Source of the DNA: Gossypium raimondii
Taxonomy: Eukaryota; Streptophyta; Magnoliopsida; Malvales; Malvaceae
Length of the DNA stretch: 64,000 bases
Assembly: GCF_025698545.1 (NCBI RefSeq)
Contig: NC_068571.1
Span: forward strand, 40,705,733-40,769,732
Reading direction: 5' to 3'
Under the pieces are notes generated by a model. That model was given only the letters and a program-made list of their open reading frames with translations, made no database searches and was not told where the DNA came from. Both the position numbers and the translations under genes were made by a program. Below, one piece after another: positions 33,845 to 45,800 of the stretch. The number at the start of each line of letters is the position of its first letter. Position 1 is the stretch's first letter.

Positions 33845-34815
33845 GATTCAAATTTGCGTTAGAACAAAGGAGGATTTAGGCTTTTACTTGCTACCGCTGT
33901 TACCTGTGTATACTGTCTTTTTTTAAATATTGACCAATGTATCCGAACGCACGAATGGCAGCCGTTCCTTTTTTAATTAGGGTTAAACTACAAAATAATC
34001 CTTAGATTATATATTATTTTCAAGTGGATACCTAAACTTCGTGGTATTTAAATTATAATCCATTATTTCAAATTACTTCGTTTCTTAAAATAAAATTTTT
34101 TAGTCGATCATTTTAATTTGACATTTTTAAATTAATTAAGAATTAAATTAAATTATAAATATCAAATTAAATTAAATTGCATTTTTATTTTCTTTTACAT
34201 TCTCTCTATCACCACTATTCTTTTCTTCTTTTAATGATTTTCTAATTGACCTAATTTTTCTTTGCAATACTTTCTCATTTTTCTTCCATTAAGCTTTTTC
34301 GTCGGTATCTAGATTTTATGCTTTATCTGCTTTTTTTTTATCGTAGAAGTTTATCCAATATTAATTATTCTATGCAAAGTCACATTTAAAATAACTTTGA
34401 ATAATCATTTGTCTAAATTCATAATAATATAAATAACTTGATGTTTTATTAAAAATAAAATATATAAAATTACTAAAAAAACATATATCAAATGAATTTG
34501 GATAAATACTTGTCTAGATTCAAATGAACTTAGACAACCATTTGTCCAGGTTTATTACTTATGGGAAAAATTATATTTTTATTAATTTATGTATTTTAAT
34601 ATTTTTATTTATGTCCACCCTTTTATAATAAGACCTTCTCAGGTGCCACCGTATGATTATTCAGAGTGCCACGCAAGTATAAACTAACAGTATTAGTGAT
34701 AAAATACAAGCTCCATAGTAATTAGATAAAAAAATATTTTAGATAATCAAGTACTTTTAAATAAACTCAAGGCAATCTACTTAACCCCAAATTTAGATAA
34801 AGAATTAGGAATTGG
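33845..34815. other. Divergent intergenic region, no gene seen
   Basis: AT-rich DNA upstream of the SEC12-like gene (-) and of complex I 51 kDa (+). Confidence 0.5.
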
Positions 34816-35143
34816 GGAGGGATCCACATATAAAACTAAAGTCATTTTACACCCAGTTTATATATTTTTATATGATTAATATTTTAACAATTTAACTATT
34901 AAATTTATCGGTATAATTGTACTTGATATGTATATAAATTTTGAATGAATTTAATATCTCTATCATATACTATATATATATTTATTAACCCAAACTCTCT
35001 TTCTCATAACATAATGCTTTTGTCAAGAGAATATCGGTAATTTAACATGCATGATTGGAATATTAAATATGATTATTAAATTGTTAAAATATTCATAGTA
35101 TAAAAATATACAAAATGATTTAGTTTTACATCCGGGTCCTCCT
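34816..35143. mobile_element. Palindromic MITE upstream of the complex I gene
   Basis: About 0.33 kb with long imperfect inverted arms (34816-34915 and 35040-35143). Outer ends read GGAGGGATCCACATATAAAA on the left and, reverse-complemented, GGAGGACCCGGATGTAAAAC on the right. Inner parts share CATTTT, TATATTTTTATA and AATATTTTAACAATTTAA. No coding capacity. Family and target duplication were not determined. Confidence 0.7.
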
Positions 35144-35176
35144 TTGGAATTTCCATTTGCTAATTTTTATATCCAA

Positions 35177-35204
35177 ATCCGAATCCGAATCCGAATCCGG
35201 GATT
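35177..35204 (+). repeat. Hexanucleotide microsatellite (AATCCG)n
   Basis: About four copies of AATCCG just upstream of the complex I 5' exon. Confidence 0.8.
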
Positions 35205-35375
35205 TAAATTGCCAGTCCCTTGATAAAATAAACATTTTGATTTCTCCGTTACTGAATACCATACCCAACTATTGAACTCCCTATTTGTTCCTTTTTTTTC
35301 CCTCCCCCATTGTTTCTGATTTTGCAGTCGAGTCGAATCGCGCAGTGTCAACGAACATCTGCAACATTTTACGCT

Positions 35376-37621
35376 ATGGTACGCTTCATTTCCAAACTCT
35401 CTCTTTTCGGTTTTCACTTGTGTCGCCTTTATCGTCTATTCATCTATTTTTCGATCGTGAAATGATGGTTCGCGTTTACTTCTAGATCCAATCTGTTTTT
35501 TTTCCTTTCTTCATCTTCTGTTTGGATGCGATTATGCTGGTGGAAAATGAATGCACATAAGAGAAAATTTTAGTCCTGATTTGCTAGAAACTAAGCTTAA
35601 TGAAGCTGGATTGTTGTTGTAAGGTTATGAAATTAATTTTGGTTGGTCTAGATTTTATTATCTCATTGTTCATTTACATGCCTCAGTGAAACGCAGTTGA
35701 GGCGATTATCGAGGAAATAGGAATTTTTTTAATTGCTTCAAAATTGGATGTGGCTCGTATTTTGGCATCAAGGAAGTAATTTTTCAGAGAGTTCTGTCAA
35801 GATTTCATGGTCTTATTAATTTGTATCGAAGTTGATGGGTCTTATGTTATTTTCTTTCCTTTATTTTTGGTTGCACTAGCTGCACCGAGTGCATTATTAG
35901 CATCCGATTGTCCCTTCATTATTCCTCTAGGACCGTTTTCATAGGCGTTTCCAGTTTCAGGTGTTTCATTCAAACATGTTTCTTACTTCAAATTTGCTAT
36001 TGTTTTCTTCTCGAGTGTTTTTGAGTATTTGTTAGATTTATTTCTGATAATTGTATCAGTTCATGGAAGCTAAGAAATTGATTTCTTATGTCCTAAAGTC
36101 TTTGGGAAAACGTTTAATGAAAAGAACGAAGACGTTATTATTGGTTGTTTTTTCTTTGCATAGGCACCCATAAAGGGCATCCTTTCGTTGCAAAGGGCAG
36201 CAATGTTCAGAGCCAGCAGTGAGAGGTGGAAACTAGGCATTAGATCATTTAGTACTCAAGGAGCAACAACTGCTGGTGCTCCACAGGCACCCCCTCCTCC
36301 ACCACCACCTGAAAAAACCCATTTTGGTGGTTTAAAAGATGAAGATCGTATTTTCACCAACTTATATGGGTTGCATGATCCTTTTCTCAAAGGTGCCATG
36401 AAACGTGGTGACTGGTATAGAACCAAGGATTTAGTACTCAAGGGTGCTGATTGGATTGTCAATGAAATGAAGAAATCTGGACTCCGAGGACGTGGTGGTG
36501 CTGGATTTCCATCAGGCCTCAAATGGTCTTTTATGCCAAAAGTATCTGATGGCCGTCCTTCTTATCTTGTTGTCAATGCTGATGAAAGTGAACCCGGAAC
36601 CTGTAAAGACAGGGAAATCATGCGGCATGATCCACACAAACTATTGGAGGGCTGCTTGATTGCTGGGGTTGGGATGAGAGCTACAGCTGCTTATATCTAC
36701 ATTAGGGGTGAATATGTGAATGAACGTAAAAACCTTGAAAGAGCTAGAAAAGAAGCATATGAAGCTGGACTGTTGGGCAAAAATGCATGTGGTTCTGGTT
36801 ATGATTTTGACGTTCACATACATTTTGGTGCTGGTGCTTATATTTGTGGTGAAGAAACAGCACTTCTAGAGAGCCTTGAAGGAAAACAAGGAAAACCTAG
36901 ATTGAAGCCTCCTTTCCCTGCTAATGCTGGGTTATATGGCTGTCCCACCACTGTCACAAATGTGGAGACGGTGGCTGTTTCTCCCACAATATTGAGACGT
37001 GGTCCTGAGTGGTTTGCCAGTTTTGGCAGGAAGAACAATTCTGGGACAAAATTGTTTTGTGTCTCAGGTCACGTCAACAAGCCTTGCACAGTTGAGGAGG
37101 AGATGAGTATACCACTTAAGGAGTTGATAGAGAGGCACTGCGGAGGCATCAGAGGTGGATGGGACAATTTACTTGCAGTAATACCAGGAGGTTCATCTGT
37201 TCCACTTTTACCCAAGCACATATGTGATGATGTCCTGATGGATTATGATGCACTCAAGGCTGTCCAGTCAGGACTGGGAACCGCTGCAGTAATTGTGATG
37301 GATAAATCAACTGATGTTGTAGATGCAATTGCGAGGCTTTCGTACTTCTACAAGCACGAGAGTTGTGGACAGTGCACGCCCTGCAGAGAAGGGACTGGAT
37401 GGCTATGGATGATCATGGAAAGATTGAAAGTTGGAAATGCAAAGTTGGAAGAGATTGACATGCTTCAGGAGGTGACCAAGCAGATTGAAGGGCACACAAT
37501 TTGCGCTTTAGGTGATGCAGCAGCTTGGCCTGTGCAGGGTCTAATACGGCATTTTAGGCCAGAGCTCGAGAGAAGGATTAGGGAGCGTGCAGAAAGGGAG
37601 TTGCTCGAGGCTTCTGCGTAA
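35376..37621 (+). CDS. NDUFV1: Mitochondrial complex I 51-kDa subunit (NDUFV1), FMN/NADH-binding
   Basis: Exon 1 contributes only the ATG (35376-35378). A 785-nt GT-AG intron follows, and exon 2 (36164-37621) encodes the rest, giving 486 residues, the length I recall for the Arabidopsis protein. The start MAPIKGILS...LQRA and the RSFSTQ motif form a mitochondrial presequence. A proline run (about 41-50) precedes the mature [30 protein letters not shown] (about 110-119) is the FMN site, [14 protein letters not shown] is the NADH/FMN glycine-rich region, and SCGQCTPC (C402, C405, C408) with C448 binds the N3 4Fe-4S cluster. The subunit oxidises NADH at the tip of the complex I matrix arm and passes electrons to the iron-sulfur chain. 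All key residues are present. Confidence 0.97.
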
Positions 37622-38787
37622 TTTCTGCTCAGGTTGCTTCTGGCATCTTTTTGACTTTCAGTTTTTGGTGCATCTTTTTCTTCCAATATATGAAGTACTC
37701 TCAACTTGCTTGATTTGGCATTTTAGTTATCAATTTCCTTTTCGTTATGTGAAAATGCTCGTTTTTATGGGTGCATGCTTTCACAACAAACTGTACCCTG
37801 GTACACTCATGAATAATTTCATGAGAAGAAAAAATAAGGTGCTGGTTTGTACAACGCCTGTAGATGAATTAACTTATTTCTTTTAATGTCCTTAAGGATT
37901 TCATTTTAGTTTTTCCTTATCATCTGGCAGTGGCAACCTAACAATGGTTGCCTGGTCACTTAAAAAAGGTCAAAAGAACTGTACATATTCTCTTTATTAA
38001 TTAGTATCTGTTTTTCTGGTTGCTAGACAATGATTTTGTTAGAAGAATTTGAAAGAATAAGTAGGAAGAAAAGCAACGGAAGGAGGCATAAGATATATCC
38101 ATATCAAGTTTAGTTATTTCCAAGTGGAAAATGGCATATAGGAAACAATTTTAATTAGGCAGTGCATCCTTAGTCCTATGTGCATAACATTTAGCTCCCC
38201 TTTTTAAGCCATGGAAATGAGTAGGATAGCGTACCTATTACCTGTTTTCCTATCCTATGCATGTTCTTACAGCGCATATAAATCAGTTCTAGCAGGCTAC
38301 CATCTGAAGTTTTCTCCTTGACAAGTTGTGTCATGCAATGTGGGGGAATTACACATGCAAAAGTGGATATTATGGAGTAAAATTGGAAGTACTCGAAACT
38401 TGGAGGATAGGTTACTCAGGAACCTGGTGGTCTGGTAGTGTTCTATTTGGTTTCTGCTAAGCTGTTGTGTTAACAACATTTCACTGTTTTAGAAAATAAT
38501 GAACGTCTCTAATGTCTGGCCGGGGGGGGTACTTGTTTTGTTTCTCATAGCATCCACAACATTTTCTTTTTGGCCCATTATCTGTAATTTTTCTGTTCGC
38601 AACATATTATGATATATGTATTTTGCTATATCATAGATGTTGCAAAAGGATAAAAATAAATGTTTCCTAAGATATAAAATTGAAGTTGTATTATGTGCTG
38701 AAATGAATAGAATAAAAATATGCATCAGCAAAATAGCTTGGGTGCTTGTGCTGGAGCTACGGGTGTAATCCCGACGAGTTTAAGCAG
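37622..38787. other. 3' UTR of the complex I gene and intergenic DNA
   Basis: No further gene recognised. A short G-run lies near 38522. Confidence 0.5.
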
Positions 38788-39365
38788 TAACAGCGCGTTT
38801 GGTTGGAGGGAATTGCTATTCCACTCCCTCCTTATTCTTTAATGAACAGTGTTAACTGAATGAGCCATTCCATGGAATGCCATTCCTTGTTTATTCAACA
38901 AATTTGCTGAATCCATATTTGGTGGTTAGTGGTAAGAATAGACAATTCAGCAGTAATAGCGATTTTTTTTATTCCCAATCATGTCCGTTTTTTTTACTGT
39001 TATTCTTCTTCATCAATTTTGTGTCATGCAGATGATCTCCAATGGTTCCAAGAACAATGTGGTTAGATTTTTTTTTTACAAGAAAAAAGAGGAAAAACCT
39101 CAAAATTTGCAACAACAGCTTAAAAAAATATTTATTATATATTAATAATATATTTTATTTAAATACTTTTATTATCTATTTATAATTTAAATAAATTTTT
39201 ATTTTTATTTTTAAAGATTAAAGTTGTTTTTTTTTTATCTATTCCTACCTATTCTATTCAACCAAACAATGTAATATTTGAATCCTATTTCATTCAATTA
39301 CAACTCTATTACAACCTTATTTCATTATAGTCTTATTCCGTTATAATGAACCAAATGTGTTGTAA
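38788..39365. mobile_element. PIF/Harbinger (Tourist)-type MITE with TAA duplication
   Basis: The element 38791-39362 (572 bp) starts CAGCGCGTTTGGTT and ends, reverse-complemented, CAACACATTTGGTT. It is flanked by TAA on both sides (38788-38790 and 39363-39365), the 3-bp duplication typical of PIF/Harbinger MITEs. The ends also share ATTCCA/GGAAT-rich subterminal sequence. No transposase coding. Confidence 0.75.
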
Positions 39366-41307
39366 GAATTTTGGAATTAATTTGACACGAAAGATGTCCC
39401 ATTTTAAGTTTTAACCTTGATGAAATACACCAAAATGATGTAAAATATTTTAATAGTAATAGAAACTATCTTTTTAGCTCTCAATGTTTGTAATATTTCT
39501 TTAATTTGACTTTACTATTTGCATTAAAAATAAAATTGAAATTAAAAATTTATATCTTCAAAAAGGGACAAAGAACATTTAATTCCTAAATTTGAATATT
39601 TTTTTAATTTACTCTAAAACTTCTTTTTGGTCCATATTAATCCTCAAATTGGATTTTATCTTAATAATTTAGTCTTTTTTAAACATCATGACAATTTACG
39701 ATTTTGCTATATCATCACTTAAATTTTGTTAAAAATATATAAAAATCTAAAAAATAGAATATGTTAATGCTTATAAAAGATTATAGAAAATTTGCAAAGA
39801 ATTATAAAAATTATAGAAAAAATATAAAAGCTATAAAAATTTATGGGTTATTTGATCTCATCTAATCACTTTTACTATTAGTAATATAAATATTTTTATG
39901 TATATATTTTCCAAACCAGCATTGTATGTCAATATTAAAAGTACAAGTATACCAAATTGTATTTAAAGTCTGAACAAATAAAACCCACACAGAAAACACA
40001 GAGCAATTATAAATTTCAAACTTAAATTATTTCAAAATTTAAATATAATGAAAAAATTCTTATATATTCTGTTTAAGTTTGATACTTTTACATCATGCTA
40101 AAGTGATTACTTATTAATGTTATTATTAAGAGATCATCAATGGAGAATTAGGGAGGAAAAGATGGTGCGGTTTAGATCCTTATAGGACGGAGAGTTGTTA
40201 GTGATACCGAGAAATGCATGTAAAGGGACTTTGGTATGGATTCCCGTTGTGGTTATGATATTTATGTAAAACAATTGTCTCCCGATTGAAAGAAAGGTTA
40301 TAAAATGACATTTACCTGAAACGAAAATTTACTTGTATTTTTTTCTACAAAAAATTACAGTAATTCGCAAGCTTTTGAACTTATACCGACATTTTGGACA
40401 TTGCACGCGATCATAAGGATATCAAATTGAGATAAAGTGCAACTATGAACGTACCTACAAATAAATAAGTTGGTTGATAATAATAAATTGTAGGATAACT
40501 CCGTCACATGATGTTAGCTTGATAATTATAATAATCGGGTTTACATCTAGTTCTATCTCTTACGATGAAATTAGTTATCTCATTAATAGTTGAGTACACT
40601 GCTTATGATTACCGTAATGCAGATTAAATTTTCAGTAATATATGTTAAACTTTTAAACAATGGGGAATGCTTAAACCTTCCATGCGTCTTTGCTGATAAT
40701 AATTGTATCTCAAAGTGTCATTCAGGTACTTGGACAACAAATGTTTTAACAGCTAAAGCAATAATTACTACTTTTTTATGGAATGACGATTGTTGATGCC
40801 TTTAGAGGTGAGCAATATGCCCTTTGAAGAAGTTTATTTTAACATTTAAGTGGGATTTTCCTTCCTTTTCCGCACACTGTTTTTATTTTATTTTATAATA
40901 TTCTGTTGTATAATAAATAAGAAATCAAAATCGTAACCTTTCGTAGTTTGCTAGAACGGAGTAATGCGTTTCAGTAGGAGATGAGAGTTTGTATGCTGCC
41001 TAAAGCTAAAATCTAACTTCTTAGCATAGTGTTCTTTAAACAATTATAGTATGAGGTTGTATCCAAGTTTAGTCTTGAATGTCCACAACCTCACCACACA
41101 CTAATTGTTTCATGACCTCCATGCTGCCTGCCATTCTCAACAACTGATTAAACAGAAAATAAGAAACATGTAGGGTAAAAGGAAAATTAAAAGAAGAAAA
41201 AGAAAAAGAACAGAAACAATACCCATGAGTTGTTATTATTATAAGATCTGAAAGCTTGTTGCAAAGACAAAGGATCAGAGTGATTTATTGCTGAGAAGTA
41301 AATGAGA
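39366..41307. other. AT-rich intergenic region
   Basis: No gene recognised. A 68-codon plus-strand ORF at 40590-40796 has a few cysteines but no recognisable family or signal peptide. Confidence 0.45.
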
Positions 41308-41592
41308 TTATGATAATGGCCATGGAGGGTCGGTAGGGCAAGTACAAAGGTGAAAGAGGCAAGTGCAGGTGGGGCATTTGGCGCAGACACTTCCACAGTC
41401 TTCACTTCTATGGCATCTAAACGAAATGATAGGTCCCCTTGCCTCCGCCACCATCTCTGTATCTGCAACCACACATCTACTTTTATCACATTAAACAAAC
41501 ATATGAGTTAAGGTTCAGGCACAACACTGAGTTAGAAACTAACGAGTTGTAAACATTAAGATTACTGCAAATATAACCAAATTCCATGACAT
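41308..41592 (-). CDS. Small secreted eight-cysteine peptide, two exons
   Basis: Exon 1 (41592-41544) and exon 2 (41462-41308) on the minus strand join through a GT-AG intron with continuous phase to a 67-residue protein. Exon 1 encodes a hydrophobic signal peptide (MSWNLVIFAVILMFTT). Exon 2 encodes EMVAEARGPIISFR and then a compact cysteine core, C33, C39, C43, C46, C49, C51, C56 and C58 (C-x5-C-x3-C-x2-C-x2-C-x-C-x4-C-x-C), ending PPWPLS. A signal-peptide exon followed by one mature-peptide exon is the usual layout of plant cysteine-rich secreted peptides (defensin-like, nodule-specific-like). The dense cysteine spacing does not match the gamma-core defensin pattern (GXC), so I give no subfamily. 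Function (defence, reproduction or signalling) is unknown. Confidence 0.72.
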
Positions 41593-41660
41593 CTCTTATA
41601 TCTAATTAATTGAAATTAAGCTGGTGGAAATATGTAGAGCTTATTTATACCTCTATTGTA

Positions 41661-41668
41661 TATATATA
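41661..41668 (-). promoter_or_regulatory. Putative TATA box of the cysteine-rich peptide gene
   Basis: TATATATA on the minus strand, about 70 nt upstream of the ATG; an alternative TATAAATA lies at 41649-41642. The spacing supports the chosen start codon. Confidence 0.45.
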
Positions 41669-41669
41669 G

Positions 41670-42427
41670 CAATGTATTAATTTTAGTAGCTGAGGAAAAA
41701 TAAGGTGATTTATTGGAATTTTCTTTTACCTAATGAATCATATTTTTGCTGTTTGTCTAGTCATGGAAATAATGTGTTATCTAAGCTAGAAATGCATGAT
41801 GTGGATAAGCTAATTATTCGTCCAACAGATTGGAAATATATTTGGATTACATTCGTTTGTAATAAAAATTAATTGAATTTACAAATTCAAGTTGTATTGG
41901 AGCTGCTGAATTATGTTTGTTTAAATTCAACAACTAAACCGAAATTTTACATAAAATGAGATTCGAACAAGGGATCTTAAAGATCTCATATCCTCAAACA
42001 TCATTAATAAAACTCAAACTTAATCATAATTGGAAATAATATATATTAATTTATAATTTTATACATTAAATACCATTCAAACACAATATATCTTAACAAA
42101 TATACAAAATATTAAATCAACACAATTAATTTATAATTATACCAACAACCCAAATAAGGAAGTGATTAAGAGCTAAAATCTAGAGCACAAATTCTAATAT
42201 CTCCTCCCCAATTTGCAACCCATGTAATACCAAATCAAGCTCTTGTTCTTCAATCAAATCAGAAATTATCACAACCTTTCACCACAGCAGTAAAATTACC
42301 TTTTCTTCTGGCAAATAACAAAAGCACACTACTTTTGTCACACACACACAAGTTACAATTCCAAATGAAATATCTTAGCTCTGCCATTAAAATCTTATGT
42401 AATCAATCCAACATCCTCAAATCAACA
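41670..42427. other. Intergenic DNA left of element B
   Basis: AT-rich with no recognised gene. The five bases before element B (42423-42427) are CAACA; the matching right-hand duplication cannot be tested because the right end is lost. Confidence 0.5.
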
Positions 42428-43596
42428 TGTTGACACCATTTTTTTGGATGAAAAACGGGGTCCAATTGGGTTTTGAAAACGAAAAAGGGAGTCGCCACCA
42501 ATCCTATTTTGAGGTGTGATTGGGTCACCTTGGAAAGAGGTTGTTTCTAATAAATAATTTGATTTTATTAAAACAACGGTTTTGGTCAACGGAATCTAGA
42601 AAACGGGTTCGGGAGTCGGTTACGTTCGAGGAAGGGTTAGCACCCTCGTAACGCCCAGAAATTTCGTAACGCCCAGAAATTGGTACCTAGTTAATTATCT
42701 AATGTCTTGATGTCGAGAATTGAAAACTTGAAAAATTTTAAAAAATACGATCCCTTGTATTAAACATTAAAAATTTGGGAAAAGAAGCATATTTTATGTT
42801 AATCGAGAAAGAGAATCGTATCCAGTAAGTTAGGACACAATATCTCGAATTCCCAATATACAAAAAAATGCTTATTTAAAAAGTATTTTTAGCTATCTCG
42901 GATTTGAAAGTGAGGTCACAACCAGTAAGTTAGGATGCGATTCTTTTTAAATCCCGAGATCATTTAAAACTTGAGTTTGAAAGATTCGTTTATTTAGATT
43001 TATTGTGAAAATCGAAACCCAGTAAGTTAGGGTACGACATTCTCAAATCTAAACACGAGATTTTGCTTATTCAAAAATTGTAATTTATGTATTGAAATGA
43101 ATTAATCTAACATGAAATAATAAAACACGATGTTAATACTCATAACAAGACGATATTGAATACAATAGTGCAAAATAATACGAACAATTGCAACGTAAAT
43201 AAGATAAATACAAAGTATGAATCAATAACATACGAAATAGCAATGTCTACAAGCAAATAAAATTAAAGCATTCATTCAGATCAATAACATAAATGAAATA
43301 AATAACTAAATGAATACGAATATAAAAAGTAAAAAGATATATGTGTGTGCATAAAATTATGAGAATGTAAAAATCTATGTACGTAAAAATATGTGTAAAT
43401 ATGTATGTGTACATTTATGTGTATGTACAAAGTTATGAAATATATAAAATATAAAGGTAGGTATATGTATATATTTTTATAAAAATAAAAACGTATATAT
43501 ATTATGTGCATGTATGCATTATAAAATATATGAAAGTATATATATACAAGGATATATAAATAAATAAGATATAAAGTATATAGGTATGTATTTATG

Positions 43597-43638
<42 letters not shown>

Positions 43639-45039
43639 TGCGGCTATATACATAAAATAATAAAAGATAAATATGTATAGGTATTCATAAAAATAAAATA
43701 TGTGTATTCGTATATTAAAGTATAAAGTATAAATAATATATATCTAAGTAGATATACATATGTAAGTAAACTTGGAAAGTTATGCGTACACATACTATGA
43801 CAATATGAATGTATATGTATAAATTATAGAATGTATTAAAGTGTAAGTATGTATATAGGTATGTACACATATATCATAATCAAAAACAGTATAAATGGGT
43901 AAACAATAAAGGCAAATAATAAAATAAAAGCAATAATGATAATAATAATAATGGTAATAAAACTAATTACTTTTAAAAAAAACAATAAAAAATGGGACTA
44001 AATAAAAAAAATGCAAAATCCCAGGGGAGAAAAGTAAAAAAGAAAAAAAAACTAAAATAGGGACCAGATTGGAGGGAAGCCCAGAAGCAGAAGGACTGAA
44101 AGGGTAAATAGACCCTCAGTCCAAAACACGCGGATCCTTGGGATCCATCGGGTCAACGAGCGGGTCGCGCTCAATACGGCGCCGTTTTGGAGCCATTGAT
44201 TAGACTCCAAACGGCGTCGTTTCAGACAACACATAAGGCCCAAGAAATACCTTAATCTGATAGCCTCCATTCATTTTTTAAACAAACAAAGAAAAAGAAA
44301 ATAAAAAAACAAAAAAGGAAAACTGAGAGCCCGAATGCTCTCCTCCCCACGCCTCTCTCGGCCCTTAAGCTCAGGCCGCCATCTCCGCCTCCATGGCCAA
44401 TGGCCGGAGTTGCGCGAGAACGGCCCCTAGGCCTCCCCCCTTTGCGGCGTCCCCGAAGGCTAAGCCTTCTCAACCGTGAGATCAAAAGGAAAAGGGATGA
44501 AACGCCCCTTTTGGCTCGACTCCGACGACGGCAAGGGTGGGGTTCCGACACCAGCCCGTCGAAGCGGTAAGGTATTTACTCCTTTCCCTTTCAGTTCCTT
44601 TTTCTTTGTTGAACGATTGCGGAAAAAAATAAACAATAACTAAAGAGTAAAGTAAATAAGAAACAAGAACAGAGAAGAATAAACTGAGTCAACCTTTTGA
44701 TCTGTTTTCCTTTTTGAATTCAAAGCGCTGTGTAAAAAAAAATGTACAGAGATATTGTTTGGCTTTTATAGCCTTTTCCCATGTATTTTGATTGTATTTT
44801 TTTGTCTTGCACTATCATTGCGTGCTCGCTTTTTTCTATCATTTTTTGCGGCGTTGATGAAGCTAGTAGCGGCGGTGGCGATGGGACAAAACGAATGATG
44901 ATGGCAGAGGGAGGGGCGCGGTGCTAGGCTTGGCTAGGGTTTCCGTTTTCTGAAACCCTTAACTGGGTTCTGGGCCTATTGGGCTTATTGGGCCGTTTGG
45001 GCTCTGTTAATTGGGCCTGGGCAATAATTGGGCTGTACA
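42428..45039 (-). repeat. 3' LTR of element B
   Basis: 2612 bp; on the plus strand it begins TGTTGACACC and ends GGGCTGTACA. It includes the reversed stem-loop array (about 42760-43080), a very AT-rich centre with (TA)n at 43606-43634, a GC-rich part with ACGGCGCCGTTTTGG dyads (44175-44225), and a 15-17 bp tandem duplication (GTAACGCCCAGAAATT, 42650-42682) not present in the right LTR. Confidence 0.92.
42760..43080 (-). repeat. Stem-loop modules in the left LTR of element B
   Basis: At least three modules with the core CCAGTAAGTTAGG (reverse of CTAACTTACGGG type) at about 42820, 42923 and 43020. They are flanked by arms such as ATCTCGGATTT / AAATCCCGAGAT and TTTAGATTTATTG / CAAATCTAAACACGAG. 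Homologous to the arrays in element A. Confidence 0.7.
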
Positions 45040-45062
45040 GCTGCCCCTCTTTGCTCGTTGTC
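45040..45062 (-). other. Polypurine tract of element B
   Basis: On the minus strand GAGCAAAGAGGGGCAGC abuts the 3' LTR. It matches the tract of element A. Confidence 0.75.
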
Positions 45063-45124
45063 GTGTAACGATAACAGAGCAAAGACTAAGAAAGACCAAT
45101 TTTTGCCCAGTCTTGCTGAGGAAA

Positions 45125-45800
45125 AGATTCTCCGTTGCGGCTTCAATCTGTTCTGCTGCGTCGCCTGGAAGTAAGATTCGCCGTTGTGGCTTCGATCCTT
45201 TAAATTGCAATGTCGGGGAAGTGAGATTCGCTGTTGTAGCTTCAATCTGCTCCGCTGCATCGCCAGAAGTAAGATTCGCCATTGTGGCTTCGATATTTTA
45301 AATTGCAATGTCAGGGAAGTGAGATTCGCTGTTGTAGCTTCAATCTGCTCCGCTGCACCGCCAGAAGTAAGATTCGCCACTGTGGCTTCGATCCTTTAAA
45401 TTGCAATGTCGGGGAAGTGAGACTCGCTGTTGTAGCTTCAATCTGCTCCGCTGCATTGCTAGAAGTAAGATTTGCCGCTGTGGCTTCGATCTTTTAAATT
45501 GCAATGTCAGGGAAGTGAGATTCGCTGTTGTAGCTTCAATCTACTCCGCTGCACCGCCAGAAGTAAGATTCACCGCTGTGGCTTCGACCTTTTAAATTGC
45601 AATGTCGGGGAAGTGAGATTCGCTGTTGTAGCTTCAATCTGCTCCACTGCATCGCCAGAAGTAAGATTCGCCGCTGTGGCTTCGATATTTTAAATTGCAA
45701 TGTCGGGGAAGTGAGATTATTGTTGTAGCTTCAATCGCTCATTGATCGCTGTAAGTAAGATTCGCCTCTGTGGCTTCGATCTTTTAAATTGCAAACTATG
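45125..45800 (-). repeat. Tandem array of about 98-bp units in element B
   Basis: Between six and seven head-to-tail copies. Each is made of two related halves of about 49 bp, one containing TTGTAGCTTCAATCTGCTCC and the other GCTTCGATC(C/T)TTTAAATTGC. The first half is recognisably related to the reverse complement of the 45-bp unit of element A (CTTCGATCTACTTCGCTGCC versus CTTCAATCTGCTCCGCTGCA). Confidence 0.9.

Noticed and set aside
40590-40796. 68-codon plus-strand ORF with several cysteines, considered as another secreted peptide
   Set aside because: No convincing signal peptide and irregular cysteine spacing, unlike the gene at 41308-41592.
44252-44551. Arg-rich ORF in the LTR of element B, seen again at 62606-62866
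   Set aside because: Recurs only because both LTRs share sequence; lies in the GC-rich LTR part and has no domain.
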